DNA of 64,000 nt, from contig NZ_CP109150.1 of the NCBI RefSeq assembly GCF_035920365.1, positions 1,302,001 through 1,366,000 of the forward strand, written 5' to 3'. Both the position numbers and the translations under genes were made by a program. Positions 9,670-18,453 of the stretch are shown here, in pieces (the stretch's first letter is position 1; each line of letters starts with the position of its first letter). The DNA is from Micromonospora sp. NBC_01740 (GTDB taxonomy: Bacteria; Actinomycetota; Actinomycetes; Mycobacteriales; Micromonosporaceae). The notes under the pieces are model-generated. The model did not search any database and was not told where the DNA came from. It worked only from the letters and a program-made list of their open reading frames with translations.

Positions 9670-9900
9670 GGTAAGTGTCGAACATTTCAGGGGTCGACCG
9701 GTCCGGGGTCGCCGAGTACAGTGACCGGCCGTCGGCTGGTCCCGCTTCACACGCGACGGCGACGACATCGGCCGTTGCAATCTCGATTTCGTCGCGTGAC
9801 CCGTGCCGGACACGTGGCGGAGCCATTACGGAGAATCATCACCGCACCCGGAATCGGCCCGGCACGCATCCGTCATCCCCGCAGAGACAGGATCACCGCC

Positions 9901-10704
9901 ATGACCGCACTCCTGGACGCCGTCGCCGCGGGCGTCACCATCCACGACCTCGCCCAGCCGTTCGAGGAGGGGATGCCCTGTGCGCCGAACCATCCCGGGT
10001 TCCGCCTGGCCCTGCTCCGCCGGCACGGCGACGTGGTGCGTGCCGACGGCGGTTCGTCGGCCGGCGAGCTGATCGTCACCGGCGCGCACGTCGGGACCCA
10101 CGTCGACGCGCTGTCACACATCTCGCAGGACGGGCTGCTGCACGGCGGCCACGACGCCGCCGAGGCGCAATCGGGTGGCCGGTTCGGCGTACACGGCGCC
10201 GAGACCATTCCGCCGCTCGTCCGGCGGGGGGTGCTGCTGGACGTCGCCTCGGCCCACGAAGTCGACGTCCTTCCCGGCGGGTACGGCGTGACCGCCGACG
10301 ACCTCGAACGGTGCCTGCGGCGTACGGGTGTGCGGCTGACCGAGGGCGACGTGGCGCTGGTGCGTACCGGCTGGGCCCGGCACTGGTCGGATCCGGCGGC
10401 CTACCTGGGTCTCGACACGGGGGTGCCCGGCGTCGACCCCTCCGGCGCGGGCTGGCTCGCGGAGCACGGGGTCGCCCTGACGGGCGCGGACACCACCGCC
10501 TACGAGCAGATCCCTGCCGGCGCCGGGTTCCGGGTGCTACCGGTCCACCGCCTGCTGCTGGTGGAGGCGGGCATCTACATCGTCGAGCACCTGCGGCTGG
10601 ACTCGCTGGCGGAGGCCGGCGTGAGCGAGTTCCTGTTCGTCCTCGCCCCGCTGCCGATCGTCGGCGGCACGGGCTCGCCCGTACGCCCGCTGGCCGTCGT
10701 GTGA
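9901..10704 (+). CDS. Cyclase family protein (kynurenine formamidase-like metal hydrolase)
   Basis: The protein has 267 residues from ATG 9901, with a modest AGACAGGA upstream. The H-x-G-T-H-x-D metal motif is present as HVGTHVDALSH, and the N-terminal IHDLAQPFEEGMPCAPNHPGF and the later VALVRTGWARHW are typical of PF04199 cyclases. Family members hydrolyse N-formylkynurenine, cyclic amides or lactones, or close rings, using Mn or Zn. It lies about 230 bases from the divergent ATP-grasp/PhzF pair and is the last gene that looks linked to the cluster; genes further right are core actinobacterial functions. I infer hydrolysis or cyclisation of an intermediate, with substrate unknown. Confidence 0.85.
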   Translation: MTALLDAVAAGVTIHDLAQPFEEGMPCAPNHPGFRLALLRRHGDVVRADGGSSAGELIVTGAHVGTHVDALSHISQDGLLHGGHDAAEAQSGGRFGVHGAETIPPLVRRGVLLDVASAHEVDVLPGGYGVTADDLERCLRRTGVRLTEGDVALVRTGWARHWSDPAAYLGLDTGVPGVDPSGAGWLAEHGVALTGADTTAYEQIPAGAGFRVLPVHRLLLVEAGIYIVEHLRLDSLAEAGVSEFLFVLAPLPIVGGTGSPVRPLAVV

Positions 10705-10763
10705 CACGCGCCCGACCGCCTCGCGCCCCCGCCCGTCGTCGCTCGGGCACGTAGTCTCGCCCG

Positions 10764-11282
10764 GTGCTCGAGATGCCTCTCACCGCTCGTCAGTGGCGTC
10801 GCCGCGCGACGATCGCCGCCGCCGTCGCCTTCGCGATTGCCTGCATCGGCGCGCCGGTCAGGCAGGCGGTGACGAGGGCGATCGAGGCAGGCCGGGGCGA
10901 GAAGACGCCCGCTGCGGCGGCCGAGGCGTACCTCCTGGCGGTCTTCCAGCCGGACGAGAACCCCGACATCAACCGGTGCCTGTGCGGCGACAATCAGGAC
11001 GAGCTGTTTCGGCAGGCTCGCGACCTGCGCAAACAGGTCGAGTCGCAGGTCACGTTCGGCGTGCGGGTCGAGACGACCAACTGGCAGACCGACCCGGACG
11101 GCACGGTCTCGACGATGGTGGACCTCCGGTTCACGGAGGTCGACTCCACGGGGAGCGTCACCTTCACCGGCGCCACCCACCGGTGGCGCTTCCACACCAC
11201 GGAGGAGAAGGGCCTCGGCGGCGGCTGGAAGGTCTGTCGCGTCGACGCGCCGCCGCTGTGCGGCACCTACCTCCGCTGCTGA
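10764..11282 (+). CDS. Hypothetical membrane-anchored/secreted protein
   Basis: The protein has 172 residues. GTG 10764 is the assumed start with no clear ribosome binding site. It has a basic N-terminus (RQWRRR), one hydrophobic segment near residues 14-30 and an extracytoplasmic domain of about 130 residues with four cysteines, two of them in CLC and two near the C-terminus (VCRVDAPPLC). The AAAEAYLLAVFQPD start and the WRFHTTEEKG / GGGWKVCRVD end resemble NTF2-like or DUF4878-type secreted domains, but I cannot assign it firmly. It stands alone between the cyclase gene and the convergent tRNA. Confidence 0.6.
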   Translation: MLEMPLTARQWRRRATIAAAVAFAIACIGAPVRQAVTRAIEAGRGEKTPAAAAEAYLLAVFQPDENPDINRCLCGDNQDELFRQARDLRKQVESQVTFGVRVETTNWQTDPDGTVSTMVDLRFTEVDSTGSVTFTGATHRWRFHTTEEKGLGGGWKVCRVDAPPLCGTYLRC

Positions 11283-11320
11283 CGACACCTGGTTGCCCAG
11301 GCTCTCTGCTGCTCAGGAAG

Positions 11321-11407
11321 CGGAGGGTGTGGGATTCGAACCCACGAAGACATCGCTGCCTTACCGGTTTTCAAGACCAGCGCCATCGGCCACTAGGCGA
11401 ACCCTCC
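11321..11407 (-). tRNA. tRNA-Ser (anticodon UGA)
   Basis: Read on the minus strand, the 87-base sequence has a GGAGGGT acceptor arm pairing with ACCCTCC, discriminator G, the T-arm GTGGGTTCGAATCCCAC, and an anticodon arm CTGGT-CTTGAAA-ACCGG giving anticodon TGA. A long variable arm follows (GGTAAGGCAGCGATGTC region), as expected for a class II serine tRNA. CCA is not encoded. It decodes UCA, a rare codon in this GC-rich genome. Confidence 0.96.
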
Positions 11408-11492
11408 CGGGCCACGCTCCCCGCAGGGTGCGCGACGTGCCTAGTCTGCCACGGACCCGCTGCGGGCGAGCGGGCACCGCACCCGCGCTGGC

Positions 11493-12044
11493 ATGATCGA
11501 CGGCGTGTGGGAGACCCCGTCGGTGGTGCTGATCAGCGGAATCATGGCCGCCGGAAAGTCCACTGTGGCCGAGGCGCTGGCCCGGCGGCTGCCCCGCGCG
11601 GTGCACCTGCGCGGCGACGTCTTCCGGCGGATGGTGGTCAGCGGCCGGGAGGAGATGACCGCCGAGCCGTCGGCGGAGGCCTGGCGGCAGCTGCGGCTGC
11701 GCTACGACCTCGCCGCGTCGGCGGCGGACCGGTACGCCGCCGCCGGCTTCACCGTGGTGCTCCAGGACGTGGTCCTCGGGGCGGAGCTGCCGGCGATGGT
11801 CGACCGGATCCGGCACCGGCCGTTGGCGGTCGTGGTGCTCGCGCCGAGCCCCGAGGCCGTCGCCGCCCGCGAGGAGGCGCGGGAGAAGAAGGGGTACGGG
11901 GACTGGCCGGTCGCCGACCTGGACGCGGATTTCCGGGCGCAGACGCCCCGGATCGGGCTCTGGCTGGACACCTCGGCGCTGACCCCGACGCGGACGGTGG
12001 ACGAGATCCTGGCCCGGGCGTGGACCGACGGGCGGATGGGGTAG
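11493..12044 (+). CDS. P-loop small-molecule kinase / AAA-family ATPase
   Basis: The protein has 183 residues. The Walker A motif GIMAAGKST lies near residue 16, with the following HLRGDVFRRM and VVLQDVVLG segments as in chloramphenicol phosphotransferase-like and gluconate-kinase-like proteins. A basic lid region (AAREEAREKKGYGDW) precedes a C-terminal LWLDTSALTPTRTVDEIL segment that is very common in this actinobacterial kinase-like family. The substrate is unknown. The next gene starts nine bases after the stop, so the two are probably cotranscribed. Confidence 0.75.
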   Translation: MIDGVWETPSVVLISGIMAAGKSTVAEALARRLPRAVHLRGDVFRRMVVSGREEMTAEPSAEAWRQLRLRYDLAASAADRYAAAGFTVVLQDVVLGAELPAMVDRIRHRPLAVVVLAPSPEAVAAREEAREKKGYGDWPVADLDADFRAQTPRIGLWLDTSALTPTRTVDEILARAWTDGRMG

Positions 12045-12053
12045 ACACGGAAC

Positions 12054-13031
12054 ATGCGCGCGATGACTGTCCCGGAGCCCGGCGGACCCGACGCACTGGT
12101 CTGGAGCGAGGTGCCCGATCCCGAGCCCGGCCCGGGCGAGGTGGTCGTCGACGTGCGGGCCAGCGCGGTCAACCGGGCCGACCTGCTGCAACGGCAGGGG
12201 CACTACCCGCCGCCGCCGGGCGCGCCCGCGTACCCCGGGCTGGAGTGCTCCGGGGTGATCAGCGCGATCGGGCCCGACGTGGCCGGCTGGGAGGTGGGCC
12301 GGGAGGTCTGCGCGCTGCTGGCCGGCGGCGGCTACGCGGAGCGGGTCGCGGTGCCGGCCGGGCAGCTCCTGCCGGTGCCGGCCGGCGTCGATCTGGTCGA
12401 CGCGGCGGCGCTGCCCGAGGTCGCCTGCACGGTCTGGTCGAACGTGGTGCAGGTGGCCCGGCTCGCCAAGGGCGAGACGCTGCTGCTGCACGGCGGCGGC
12501 AGCGGGATCGGCACCTTCGCGATCCAGCTCGCGGTGGCGCTGGGCGCCACTGTGGCGGTCACCGCCCGGGCCGCCAAGCACGAGCGGCTGCGTGAGTTGG
12601 GGGCGGCGTACACGATCGACTACCGCGAGCAGGACTTCGTCGAGGAGGTCCGGCGGGTCACCGGCGGCCGGGGCGCCGACGTCATCCTCGACATCATGGG
12701 CGCGGCCTACCTGCCCCGGAACGTGGCGGCGCTGGCCACGGGCGGCCGGCTGGTGGTGATCGGCATGCAGGGTGGCCGCAAGGGCGAGCTGGATCTCGGG
12801 GCGCTGCTGGCCAAGCGGGGCACGATCGCGGCCACCGCGCTGCGGTCCCGGCCGCTGGAGGAGAAGGCGGGGATCGTGCGCGGCGTCCGCGAGCAGGTGT
12901 GGCCGCTGGTCGAGTCGGGGGCGGTCCGGCCGGTCGTGGACCGACGGGTGCCGATCACGGAGGCGGCGCGGGCGCACCGGCTGGTCGAGTCGAACGACCA
13001 CGTCGGCAAGGTGCTGCTCACGACCGGCTGA
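12054..13031 (+). CDS. NAD(P)H-quinone oxidoreductase, zinc-independent MDR family
   Basis: The protein has 325 residues from ATG 12054. It is a medium-chain dehydrogenase of the quinone oxidoreductase (PIG3-like) type: the GroES-like N-terminal domain carries AVNRADLLQRQGHYPPPP, then the nucleotide-binding loop LLHGGGSGIGTFAIQL. No structural or catalytic zinc cysteines are seen. It probably reduces quinones or enones with NADPH. It runs tail to tail with soxR (22-base gap), and quinone reductases are typical members of actinobacterial SoxR regulons. No SoxR box was found directly upstream of this gene, so a regulatory link is only contextual. Confidence 0.9.
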   Translation: MRAMTVPEPGGPDALVWSEVPDPEPGPGEVVVDVRASAVNRADLLQRQGHYPPPPGAPAYPGLECSGVISAIGPDVAGWEVGREVCALLAGGGYAERVAVPAGQLLPVPAGVDLVDAAALPEVACTVWSNVVQVARLAKGETLLLHGGGSGIGTFAIQLAVALGATVAVTARAAKHERLRELGAAYTIDYREQDFVEEVRRVTGGRGADVILDIMGAAYLPRNVAALATGGRLVVIGMQGGRKGELDLGALLAKRGTIAATALRSRPLEEKAGIVRGVREQVWPLVESGAVRPVVDRRVPITEAARAHRLVESNDHVGKVLLTTG

Positions 13032-13052
13032 CGCGCGGTCCGCCCCGGCGGG

Positions 13053-13517
13053 TCAGGACGCCGACGTCGGATCCGCGACCTCGCGGGGGAGCACCAGGCG
13101 GGCGCCGGGGCCCTCGCCAGCGAGGGAGTCGCCAGGGTTGTTGAGCGTGCAGCGTTGCAGGGACAGGCAGCCGCAGCCGATGCAGCCGTCGAGGTCGTCG
13201 CGGAGCTTCGTCATCAGCCGGATCTTCTCGTTCAGCCGCTCCCGCCAGGTCGCGGAGAGCCGCGCCCAGTCCTCCGCACTCGGCGTGCGGGACGCGGGCA
13301 GGGAGTCCAGCGCCTCCCGGATCTCCTCCAGCGAGATGCCGACCTGCTGGGAGATCCGGACGAAAGCCACCCGGCGCAGCTCGGTGCGGGCGTAGCGGCG
13401 CTGGTTGCCGCCCGTCCGCTCCGCCCGGATCAGCCCGAGCCGCTCGTAGTAGCGCAGCGCCGAGGGCGCGACGCCGCTGCGGACGGAGAGCTGGCCGATG
13501 GTCAGAGACTCGTGCAT
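13053..13517 (-). CDS. soxR: Redox-sensing transcriptional activator SoxR
   Basis: The protein has 154 residues from the ATG complementary to 13515-13517. It has an N-terminal MerR-type helix-turn-helix (LTIGQLSVRSGVAPSALRYY), a coiled dimerisation helix and the [2Fe-2S] cluster cysteines C112, C115, C117 and C123 (CIGCGCLSLQRC), the diagnostic CX2CXCX5C. The C-terminal tail beyond the cluster is about 30 residues long. In actinomycetes SoxR responds mainly to redox-active metabolites rather than superoxide. Its gene is divergent from a split transketolase, with a perfect palindromic operator between them, so autoregulation and control of the transketolase pair are likely. Confidence 0.95.
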   Translation of the reverse strand: MHESLTIGQLSVRSGVAPSALRYYERLGLIRAERTGGNQRRYARTELRRVAFVRISQQVGISLEEIREALDSLPASRTPSAEDWARLSATWRERLNEKIRLMTKLRDDLDGCIGCGCLSLQRCTLNNPGDSLAGEGPGARLVLPREVADPTSAS

Positions 13518-13530
13518 CACGTCGCCTTGA

Positions 13531-13548
13531 GTTGAAGTGGACTTCAAC
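13531..13548. promoter_or_regulatory. SoxR operator (18-bp perfect palindrome)
   Basis: GTTGAAGTGGACTTCAAC consists of two perfect 8-base arms separated by GG. Its size and architecture match known SoxR boxes (CCTCAAGT-N2-ACTTGAGG type). It lies 14 bases before the soxR start and 16 bases before the transketolase start, so one site can serve both divergent promoters. Confidence 0.85.
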
Positions 13549-13563
13549 TTGCAGGCTAGCGGC

Positions 13564-14328
13564 ATGACCACGACCACCGCCAGCGCGGGTCCTGCCCCGA
13601 CCGCCGCGCCACTCCGTGACCCCACCGCCGCGCCCCGCCACCCGGGCGCCCCGCCGCTGCCGGGACCCGTCGCGCCGCTGTACGAGCGGGTGCGCGCGGG
13701 CCGGGAGTTCAGCGCGAACGTCCGCTCCACGGTCGACGTGCTCTGGGTGCTCTACGACCGGGTCCTCCGGGTCACCCCGGAGACCGTAGACGACCCCGGG
13801 CGCGACCGCTTCCTGCTCTCCAAGGGCCACGCCGTGGCCGGCTACTACGCCGTACTCGCCGCGAAGGGGTTCGTTCCCGCCGACTGGCTCGACGACCAGG
13901 GCGGGCCCGCCAGCCGGCTCGGCGACCACCCCGACCGGGTGCTGGTGCCCGGGGTGGAGATCGGCTCCGGCTCGCTGGGCCACGGGCTCGGGCTCGGCGT
14001 GGGCACCGCGCTCGGGCTGCGCGCCCAGGGCCTGCTGACGCCCCGGGTGCACGTGCTGCTCGGCGACGCGGAGTTGGACGAGGGCTCCAACCACGAGGCG
14101 ATCGCGTACGCGGGGGCGACCGGGCTGGGCAGCCTGACCGCGATCGTGGTCGACAACGGCTCGGCCACGCACGGCTGGGCGGGCGGCGCCGCGGCCCGGT
14201 TCACCGTCAACGGCTGGACCGCCACCACGGTCGACGGGCACGACCACGACGCCCTGCACACGGCCCTGACCGGGCACGACAACCACCGGCCGCACGTCGT
14301 CGTCGCGGTCGTCGACCAGGGGGAGTGA
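13564..14328 (+). CDS. Transketolase, N-terminal (TPP-binding) subunit
   Basis: The protein has 254 residues from ATG 13564; GTG 13537 would overlap the operator and is less likely. The catalytic N-domain is present: LLSKGHAVAGYYAVL (conserved His), GSGSLGHGLGLGVGTALG and the thiamine-diphosphate/Mg motif GDAELDEGSNHEA...DNG. The first 40 residues are an Ala/Pro-rich extension. Single-chain transketolases are over 600 residues, so this is the split form whose partner follows with a GTGA overlap. SoxR-box placement suggests induction by redox-active compounds. Confidence 0.88.
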   Translation: MTTTTASAGPAPTAAPLRDPTAAPRHPGAPPLPGPVAPLYERVRAGREFSANVRSTVDVLWVLYDRVLRVTPETVDDPGRDRFLLSKGHAVAGYYAVLAAKGFVPADWLDDQGGPASRLGDHPDRVLVPGVEIGSGSLGHGLGLGVGTALGLRAQGLLTPRVHVLLGDAELDEGSNHEAIAYAGATGLGSLTAIVVDNGSATHGWAGGAAARFTVNGWTATTVDGHDHDALHTALTGHDNHRPHVVVAVVDQGE

Positions 14329-15233
14329 CCGTGCGGGACCGTTTCATCGAGACCACCACCGCGCTGCTGGCGGAGGATCCGCGTACGGCCCTGGTGCTGG
14401 CCGACATCTCCGCCGACGCGTTCGAGCCGGCCGCGTACCGGCACCCGGACCGGGTGCTGAACGTCGGCATCCGGGAACAACTGCTGGTGGGTGTGGCCGG
14501 CGGGCTCGCCCTGACCGGGCTCCGGCCGATCGCGCACAGCTACGCCCCGTTCCTCGTCGAGCGGGCGTACGAGCAGCTCAAGCTCGACCTGGACCATCAG
14601 GGCGTGGGCGCGGTGCTGGTCAGCATCGGCGCGTCGTACGACCGGGCGGCCGCCGGCCGGACCCACCTGTCGCCGGCCGACGTCTCGCTGATCGACACCC
14701 TGCACGGCTGGACCGTGCACGTTCCCGGTCACCCCGACGAGGTGCCGGCGCTGCTGCGGGACGCGGTGGCCGCCGACGGCTCGGCGTACCTGCGGCTGTC
14801 GACGCTGCACAACGCCCGGCCGTACGGCGGCGGCGGCGCGCTGCGGGTCGTCCGGGATGCGGGGCCGGGCGCACCGCTGCTGGTCGCGGTGGGGCCGGTG
14901 CTGGACGCGGCGGTGGCTGCGGTGGCCGACCTGGGCGTGACGGTGGCCTACACCCACCGGCCGCGGCCGTTCGACACGGCGGGGCTGCGGGCGCTGGCCG
15001 GCGACGCGGTGATCCTGGTGGAGCCCTACCTGGTCGGTACGTCGGCCCGGGTGGTGTCGGCGGCCCTGGCCGACCGGCCGCACCGGCTGCTGGCGCTCGG
15101 CGTGGGACGGGAGGAGCTGCGCCGCTACGGCTCGGCCGAGGACCACACCCGCTGGCACGGGCTGGACGCCACCGGGCTGCGCCGTTCGGTCGCCAACTTC
15201 CTGGACGCGGCGCCGGTGCCGGCCGGCCGCTGA
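14325..15233 (+). CDS. Transketolase, C-terminal subunit
   Basis: The protein has about 302 residues. GTG 14325 overlaps the upstream stop (GTGA), with GTG 14331 as an alternative. It contains the pyrimidine-binding half (RVLNVGIREQLLVGVAGGLALTG, with the conserved glutamate) and a C-terminal domain (VAYTHRPRPFDTAGLRALA). Together with the preceding subunit it should form a heteromeric transketolase transferring two-carbon ketol units. It may belong to the pentose phosphate route or a specialised sugar pathway; no other sugar-pathway genes adjoin. Confidence 0.88.
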   Translation: MTVRDRFIETTTALLAEDPRTALVLADISADAFEPAAYRHPDRVLNVGIREQLLVGVAGGLALTGLRPIAHSYAPFLVERAYEQLKLDLDHQGVGAVLVSIGASYDRAAAGRTHLSPADVSLIDTLHGWTVHVPGHPDEVPALLRDAVAADGSAYLRLSTLHNARPYGGGGALRVVRDAGPGAPLLVAVGPVLDAAVAAVADLGVTVAYTHRPRPFDTAGLRALAGDAVILVEPYLVGTSARVVSAALADRPHRLLALGVGREELRRYGSAEDHTRWHGLDATGLRRSVANFLDAAPVPAGR

Positions 15234-15302
15234 GTCACGCCGGCCGCGGCGGCGTGGAGGCCGGCGGTGGCGGGGGGGGGTGACGCGGGAGGGCGGGAGG
15301 GG

Positions 15303-16010
15303 TCAGCGGGTCGGGGCGCCGAGGGGGCGGCGGCGGGTGCGCTCGCGGCCCAGGATCCAGATCGCCTCGACGCCGTCCTTCCAGGTGATCTTCTTGCCCT
15401 CTTCGCGGCCCCGCGCGCGGTAGCTGATCGGGACCTCGTAGGGGCGGATCCGCTGGCGCAGCAGCTTGCCGGTGACCTCGGCCTCCATGCCGAAGCCGCG
15501 CGAGCGGATGTCGAGCGAGCGGTAGAGCGCGACCGGCATCAGCTTGAAGCAGGTCTCCAGGTCGCCGATGTAGGAGTTGAACAGGACGTTCGCCGCCATC
15601 GTGACGCCCTTGTTGCCCATCACATACCAGAAGCTGTAGGCGCTGTGGCTGCCGAAGGTGCGGTTGCCGTAGACCACCGTGGCCCGCCCGTCGAGCACCG
15701 GGTCGAGCAGCTTCGGGATGTCCAGCGGGTCGTATTCCAGGTCGGCGTCGAGAATGACCATGTAGTCGCCCTCGGCGTTGTCGACCGCCGTCTTGATGGC
15801 GGCACCCTTGCCGGCGTTACGCTGGTGGGTGATGACCCGCAGGCGCGCGTCGTCGGCCCGACCGAGGACCTCACCGGTGCCGTCGCGGCTGCCGTCGTCG
15901 ACCACGACCAGCTCGATCTCACACGGGTAGTCGACCGCCAATGCCTGCTTGAGGGCATCCGCGATGCGTTCTTCCTCGTTGTAGACCGGCATGAGGATCG
16001 AGAGCTTCAC
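15303..16010 (-). CDS. Family 2 glycosyltransferase (polyprenyl-phosphate sugar transferase-like)
   Basis: The protein has about 235 residues. GTG 16010 is preferred because TGGAGA lies six bases upstream; GTG 16022 is also possible. It is a GT-A enzyme: LSILMPVYNEEERI, IELVVVDDGSRDGT, the nucleotide-binding DADLEYDP and NRTFGSHSAYSFWY. The last part (SYRARGREEGKKITWKDGVEAIW) is typical of dolichol/polyprenyl-phosphate mannosyl- or glucosyltransferases without membrane segments. It is divergent (about 60 bases) from a GT-C membrane transferase that would use lipid-linked sugars, so the two may act together. Confidence 0.88.
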   Translation of the reverse strand: MKLSILMPVYNEEERIADALKQALAVDYPCEIELVVVDDGSRDGTGEVLGRADDARLRVITHQRNAGKGAAIKTAVDNAEGDYMVILDADLEYDPLDIPKLLDPVLDGRATVVYGNRTFGSHSAYSFWYVMGNKGVTMAANVLFNSYIGDLETCFKLMPVALYRSLDIRSRGFGMEAEVTGKLLRQRIRPYEVPISYRARGREEGKKITWKDGVEAIWILGRERTRRRPLGAPTR

Positions 16011-16071
16011 GGGAATCTCCACGGTGGCGACGATATGTCGGCCCTAGCCTAACCTGGCGGTTGACGACGCG

Positions 16072-18297
16072 GTGTTCAGCACTGCGGGCATTGGGCGCGG
16101 CGACCTCAGGTTCATGGTGTTTACTGCCGCCATGTCGGCAGTCGGCTACCCGCTCGCCCTGGCGCCGGTCGCCGCGATCGGACTGCTCGCCGTCGCGCTC
16201 CGTCCGGTCGCGGCCGGGACCGTGGCGGGGCGGCGCCTCGCGCTGGTCCGGGCGGCTCTGGTGACCGGGGCGTTCGCGGTGCTCACGGTGGAACTGCTGG
16301 GCGTGCTGCGGCTGCTCACCCTGCCGGCGTTCGCCGTGGCCTGGCTGACGTTCCTCGCCGGCGCGCTCGCCGCCGTCGGCTGGCGACGCCGCCGGGACGA
16401 AGCGCGCGGCACGGCCGTGGTCGCCGCCGCGCACCGCGCCGTCGAGGCCGTCGCCGCGCCCGAGCCCGCGCTGGTCGGCGCGACGGCCGGCCCGGCCGTC
16501 GGCGCTCCGCCCCCTCCTCCTCCGCCGCCGGCCGCCACGCGCCGCGTCGCACCCCGCCACGCCGGCTGGTGGACCCGGCTGGCTGACGCCTGGCGTACGG
16601 CGGGTCGGGGTGAACGGCTGCTCGCCGGCACGGTCGGCGGGCTGCTGCTGGTCGAGTTGCTGATCGCCCTGCTGGCCGAGCCGAACAACTTCGACTCGCA
16701 GACCTACCACCTGCCGAAGGTGGAGCACTGGGTGGCGCAGGGCGGCCTGGACTTCTGGCCCACCGCCATCCACCGGCAGGTGACCATCCCGCCCGGCGCC
16801 GAGTACCTGCTGCTGCACCTGCGCCTGTTCACCGGCGGGGACGCGCTGCACCACCTGGTGCAGTGGGCGGCCGGCGTCGGCGTACTGCTGGCGGCCACCC
16901 GGATCACCGCGCAGCTCGGCGGGGGGCGGCGGGCCCAACTGCTGACCGCGTTCGTGCTCGCCACCACTCCGATGGTGGCGCTCCAGGCGACCAGCACCCA
17001 GACGGACCTGGTCTGCGCCGCCTGGGTGGCCTGCGCGGCGACGGTGGCGCTGGACGGGCTGCGCCGGCGCGCCGGGGCCGGGGCGATGCTGGCGCTGGGG
17101 GCGGCCACCGGGCTGACCGCGCTGACCAAGACCAGCGGCCTGGTCGCGGTCGGGCCGCTGCTGCTGCTCTGGGGGCTGGCCCAGCTCCGGCTGGCCCGGG
17201 CCGGTGGCGTCCGGTCGCGGCGGCAGGTGCGTCGGACGGTCGCCGGGTCGGCGCTGATCCTGCTGGTGGCGGTGGCGGTGGTCGGGCCGTTCCTGGCCCG
17301 GGTGACCGCCGAGTTCGGGCATCCGCTCGGGCCGCCCCGGCTGCGCGAGTCCATTCCGATGGAACGGCACGACCCGCCGTCGCTGCTGGTCAACGCGCTG
17401 CGGATCGCGCACACCGCGTTCGACACGCCGCTCGCGCCGCTGCGTCGGGCGGGTGCCGAGGCGATCGTCGGCGCTGCCGGGATCATCGGGGTGGACCCGC
17501 AGGACCGGGCCACCACCTTCGGGCGGGAACGATTCCCGGTGCCGTCGTGGTACCCGGACGAGGACCGGGTGGCCTTCCCGCTGGCCGGGGCGCTGGCGGC
17601 GATCGGGGCCGCGTACGCGCTGGCCCGGCCCGGTCGGGTCGCCCCGGCGCAGGCGGGTCCGCTGCGCGCGTACGCGGTCGTCGTGGTGGCGGCCGTGCTG
17701 CTGCACACCGCCATGATCAAGTGGCAGCCGTGGGGCAACCGCCTGCTGCTCTACGCGCTGGCGCTGGCCGTACCGCTGGCGGGGCTCTGGCTGGACGCGC
17801 TGTTCCGGCGCCGGGCCGGCGGCGGGGGTGGGCGGCGGCCGGTGGCGGCCGGGCTCGCGGTGAGCGTGCTGGCCGGCTGCGCGCTGGCCGGGGTGCTGGC
17901 GGTGTCGTACGGCTTCCCGCGCCGGCTGGTCGGGGCGGGCTCGGTCTTCACCACCTCCGACTGGGACACCCGGTTCCTGCGCCGTCCCCAGTGGGCGGAG
18001 GAGTTCCGCTGGGCCGCCGGGGCGGTACGCGCGGCGGACGCCCGCCGGATCGGCCTGGTGCAGCAGAACGACAACTGGGAGTACCCCTGGTGGCTGCTGC
18101 TGCGCGGCGCGGACGGCCGCCCGCCGGAGCTGGTGGCGCTCCAGTCGGTGCTGCCCGGGCGCCCGCCGGCCGACCCGGCCTCGGTGGACGCCATCGTCTG
18201 CACGGGCAGCCGGCCGGCGTGCACGGCGCTGGTGCCGGCGGGCTGGCGCGTGCAGTTCCGGGGCTACGTGGGCTACGCCCTCCCGCCGGGGAGCTGA
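16072..18297 (+). CDS. Polytopic GT-C type glycosyltransferase (GT39-like)
   Basis: The protein has up to 741 residues. GTG 16072 is the longest start; ATG 16114 is an alternative. About a dozen or more hydrophobic segments are visible. After two to four N-terminal helices there is an Ala/Pro-rich cytosolic linker with a run of nine prolines near residue 150. Then comes the GT-C core with FDSQTYHLPKVEHWVAQGG, an extracytoplasmic loop typical of lipid-sugar-dependent mannosyltransferases. The C-terminal soluble part has paired cysteines (CTGSRPACTALV). It probably transfers a sugar from polyprenyl phosphate outside the membrane, supplied by the divergent GT2 enzyme. Confidence 0.8.
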   Translation: MFSTAGIGRGDLRFMVFTAAMSAVGYPLALAPVAAIGLLAVALRPVAAGTVAGRRLALVRAALVTGAFAVLTVELLGVLRLLTLPAFAVAWLTFLAGALAAVGWRRRRDEARGTAVVAAAHRAVEAVAAPEPALVGATAGPAVGAPPPPPPPPAATRRVAPRHAGWWTRLADAWRTAGRGERLLAGTVGGLLLVELLIALLAEPNNFDSQTYHLPKVEHWVAQGGLDFWPTAIHRQVTIPPGAEYLLLHLRLFTGGDALHHLVQWAAGVGVLLAATRITAQLGGGRRAQLLTAFVLATTPMVALQATSTQTDLVCAAWVACAATVALDGLRRRAGAGAMLALGAATGLTALTKTSGLVAVGPLLLLWGLAQLRLARAGGVRSRRQVRRTVAGSALILLVAVAVVGPFLARVTAEFGHPLGPPRLRESIPMERHDPPSLLVNALRIAHTAFDTPLAPLRRAGAEAIVGAAGIIGVDPQDRATTFGRERFPVPSWYPDEDRVAFPLAGALAAIGAAYALARPGRVAPAQAGPLRAYAVVVVAAVLLHTAMIKWQPWGNRLLLYALALAVPLAGLWLDALFRRRAGGGGGRRPVAAGLAVSVLAGCALAGVLAVSYGFPRRLVGAGSVFTTSDWDTRFLRRPQWAEEFRWAAGAVRAADARRIGLVQQNDNWEYPWWLLLRGADGRPPELVALQSVLPGRPPADPASVDAIVCTGSRPACTALVPAGWRVQFRGYVGYALPPGS

Positions 18298-18453
18298 CCC
18301 GTCGGGAAGCCGACCACCGCGCGATTCGACCGGATCGCCCGGTTCTGCACTCTGCGCGCAACGATTACGAGACGCATTCACATACCTCGAAGCCGACGCT
18401 ACCTTCTGGTAACTCGATCGACGTCCCGCGATCGAGCCGAAAGGAGTGCGTCG

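Noticed and set aside
8197..9900. Very long plus-strand open frame running through the ATP-grasp region into the cyclase gene
   Set aside because: It is the antisense shadow of the minus-strand ATP-grasp gene; only the part from ATG 9901 has family motifs and a start site.
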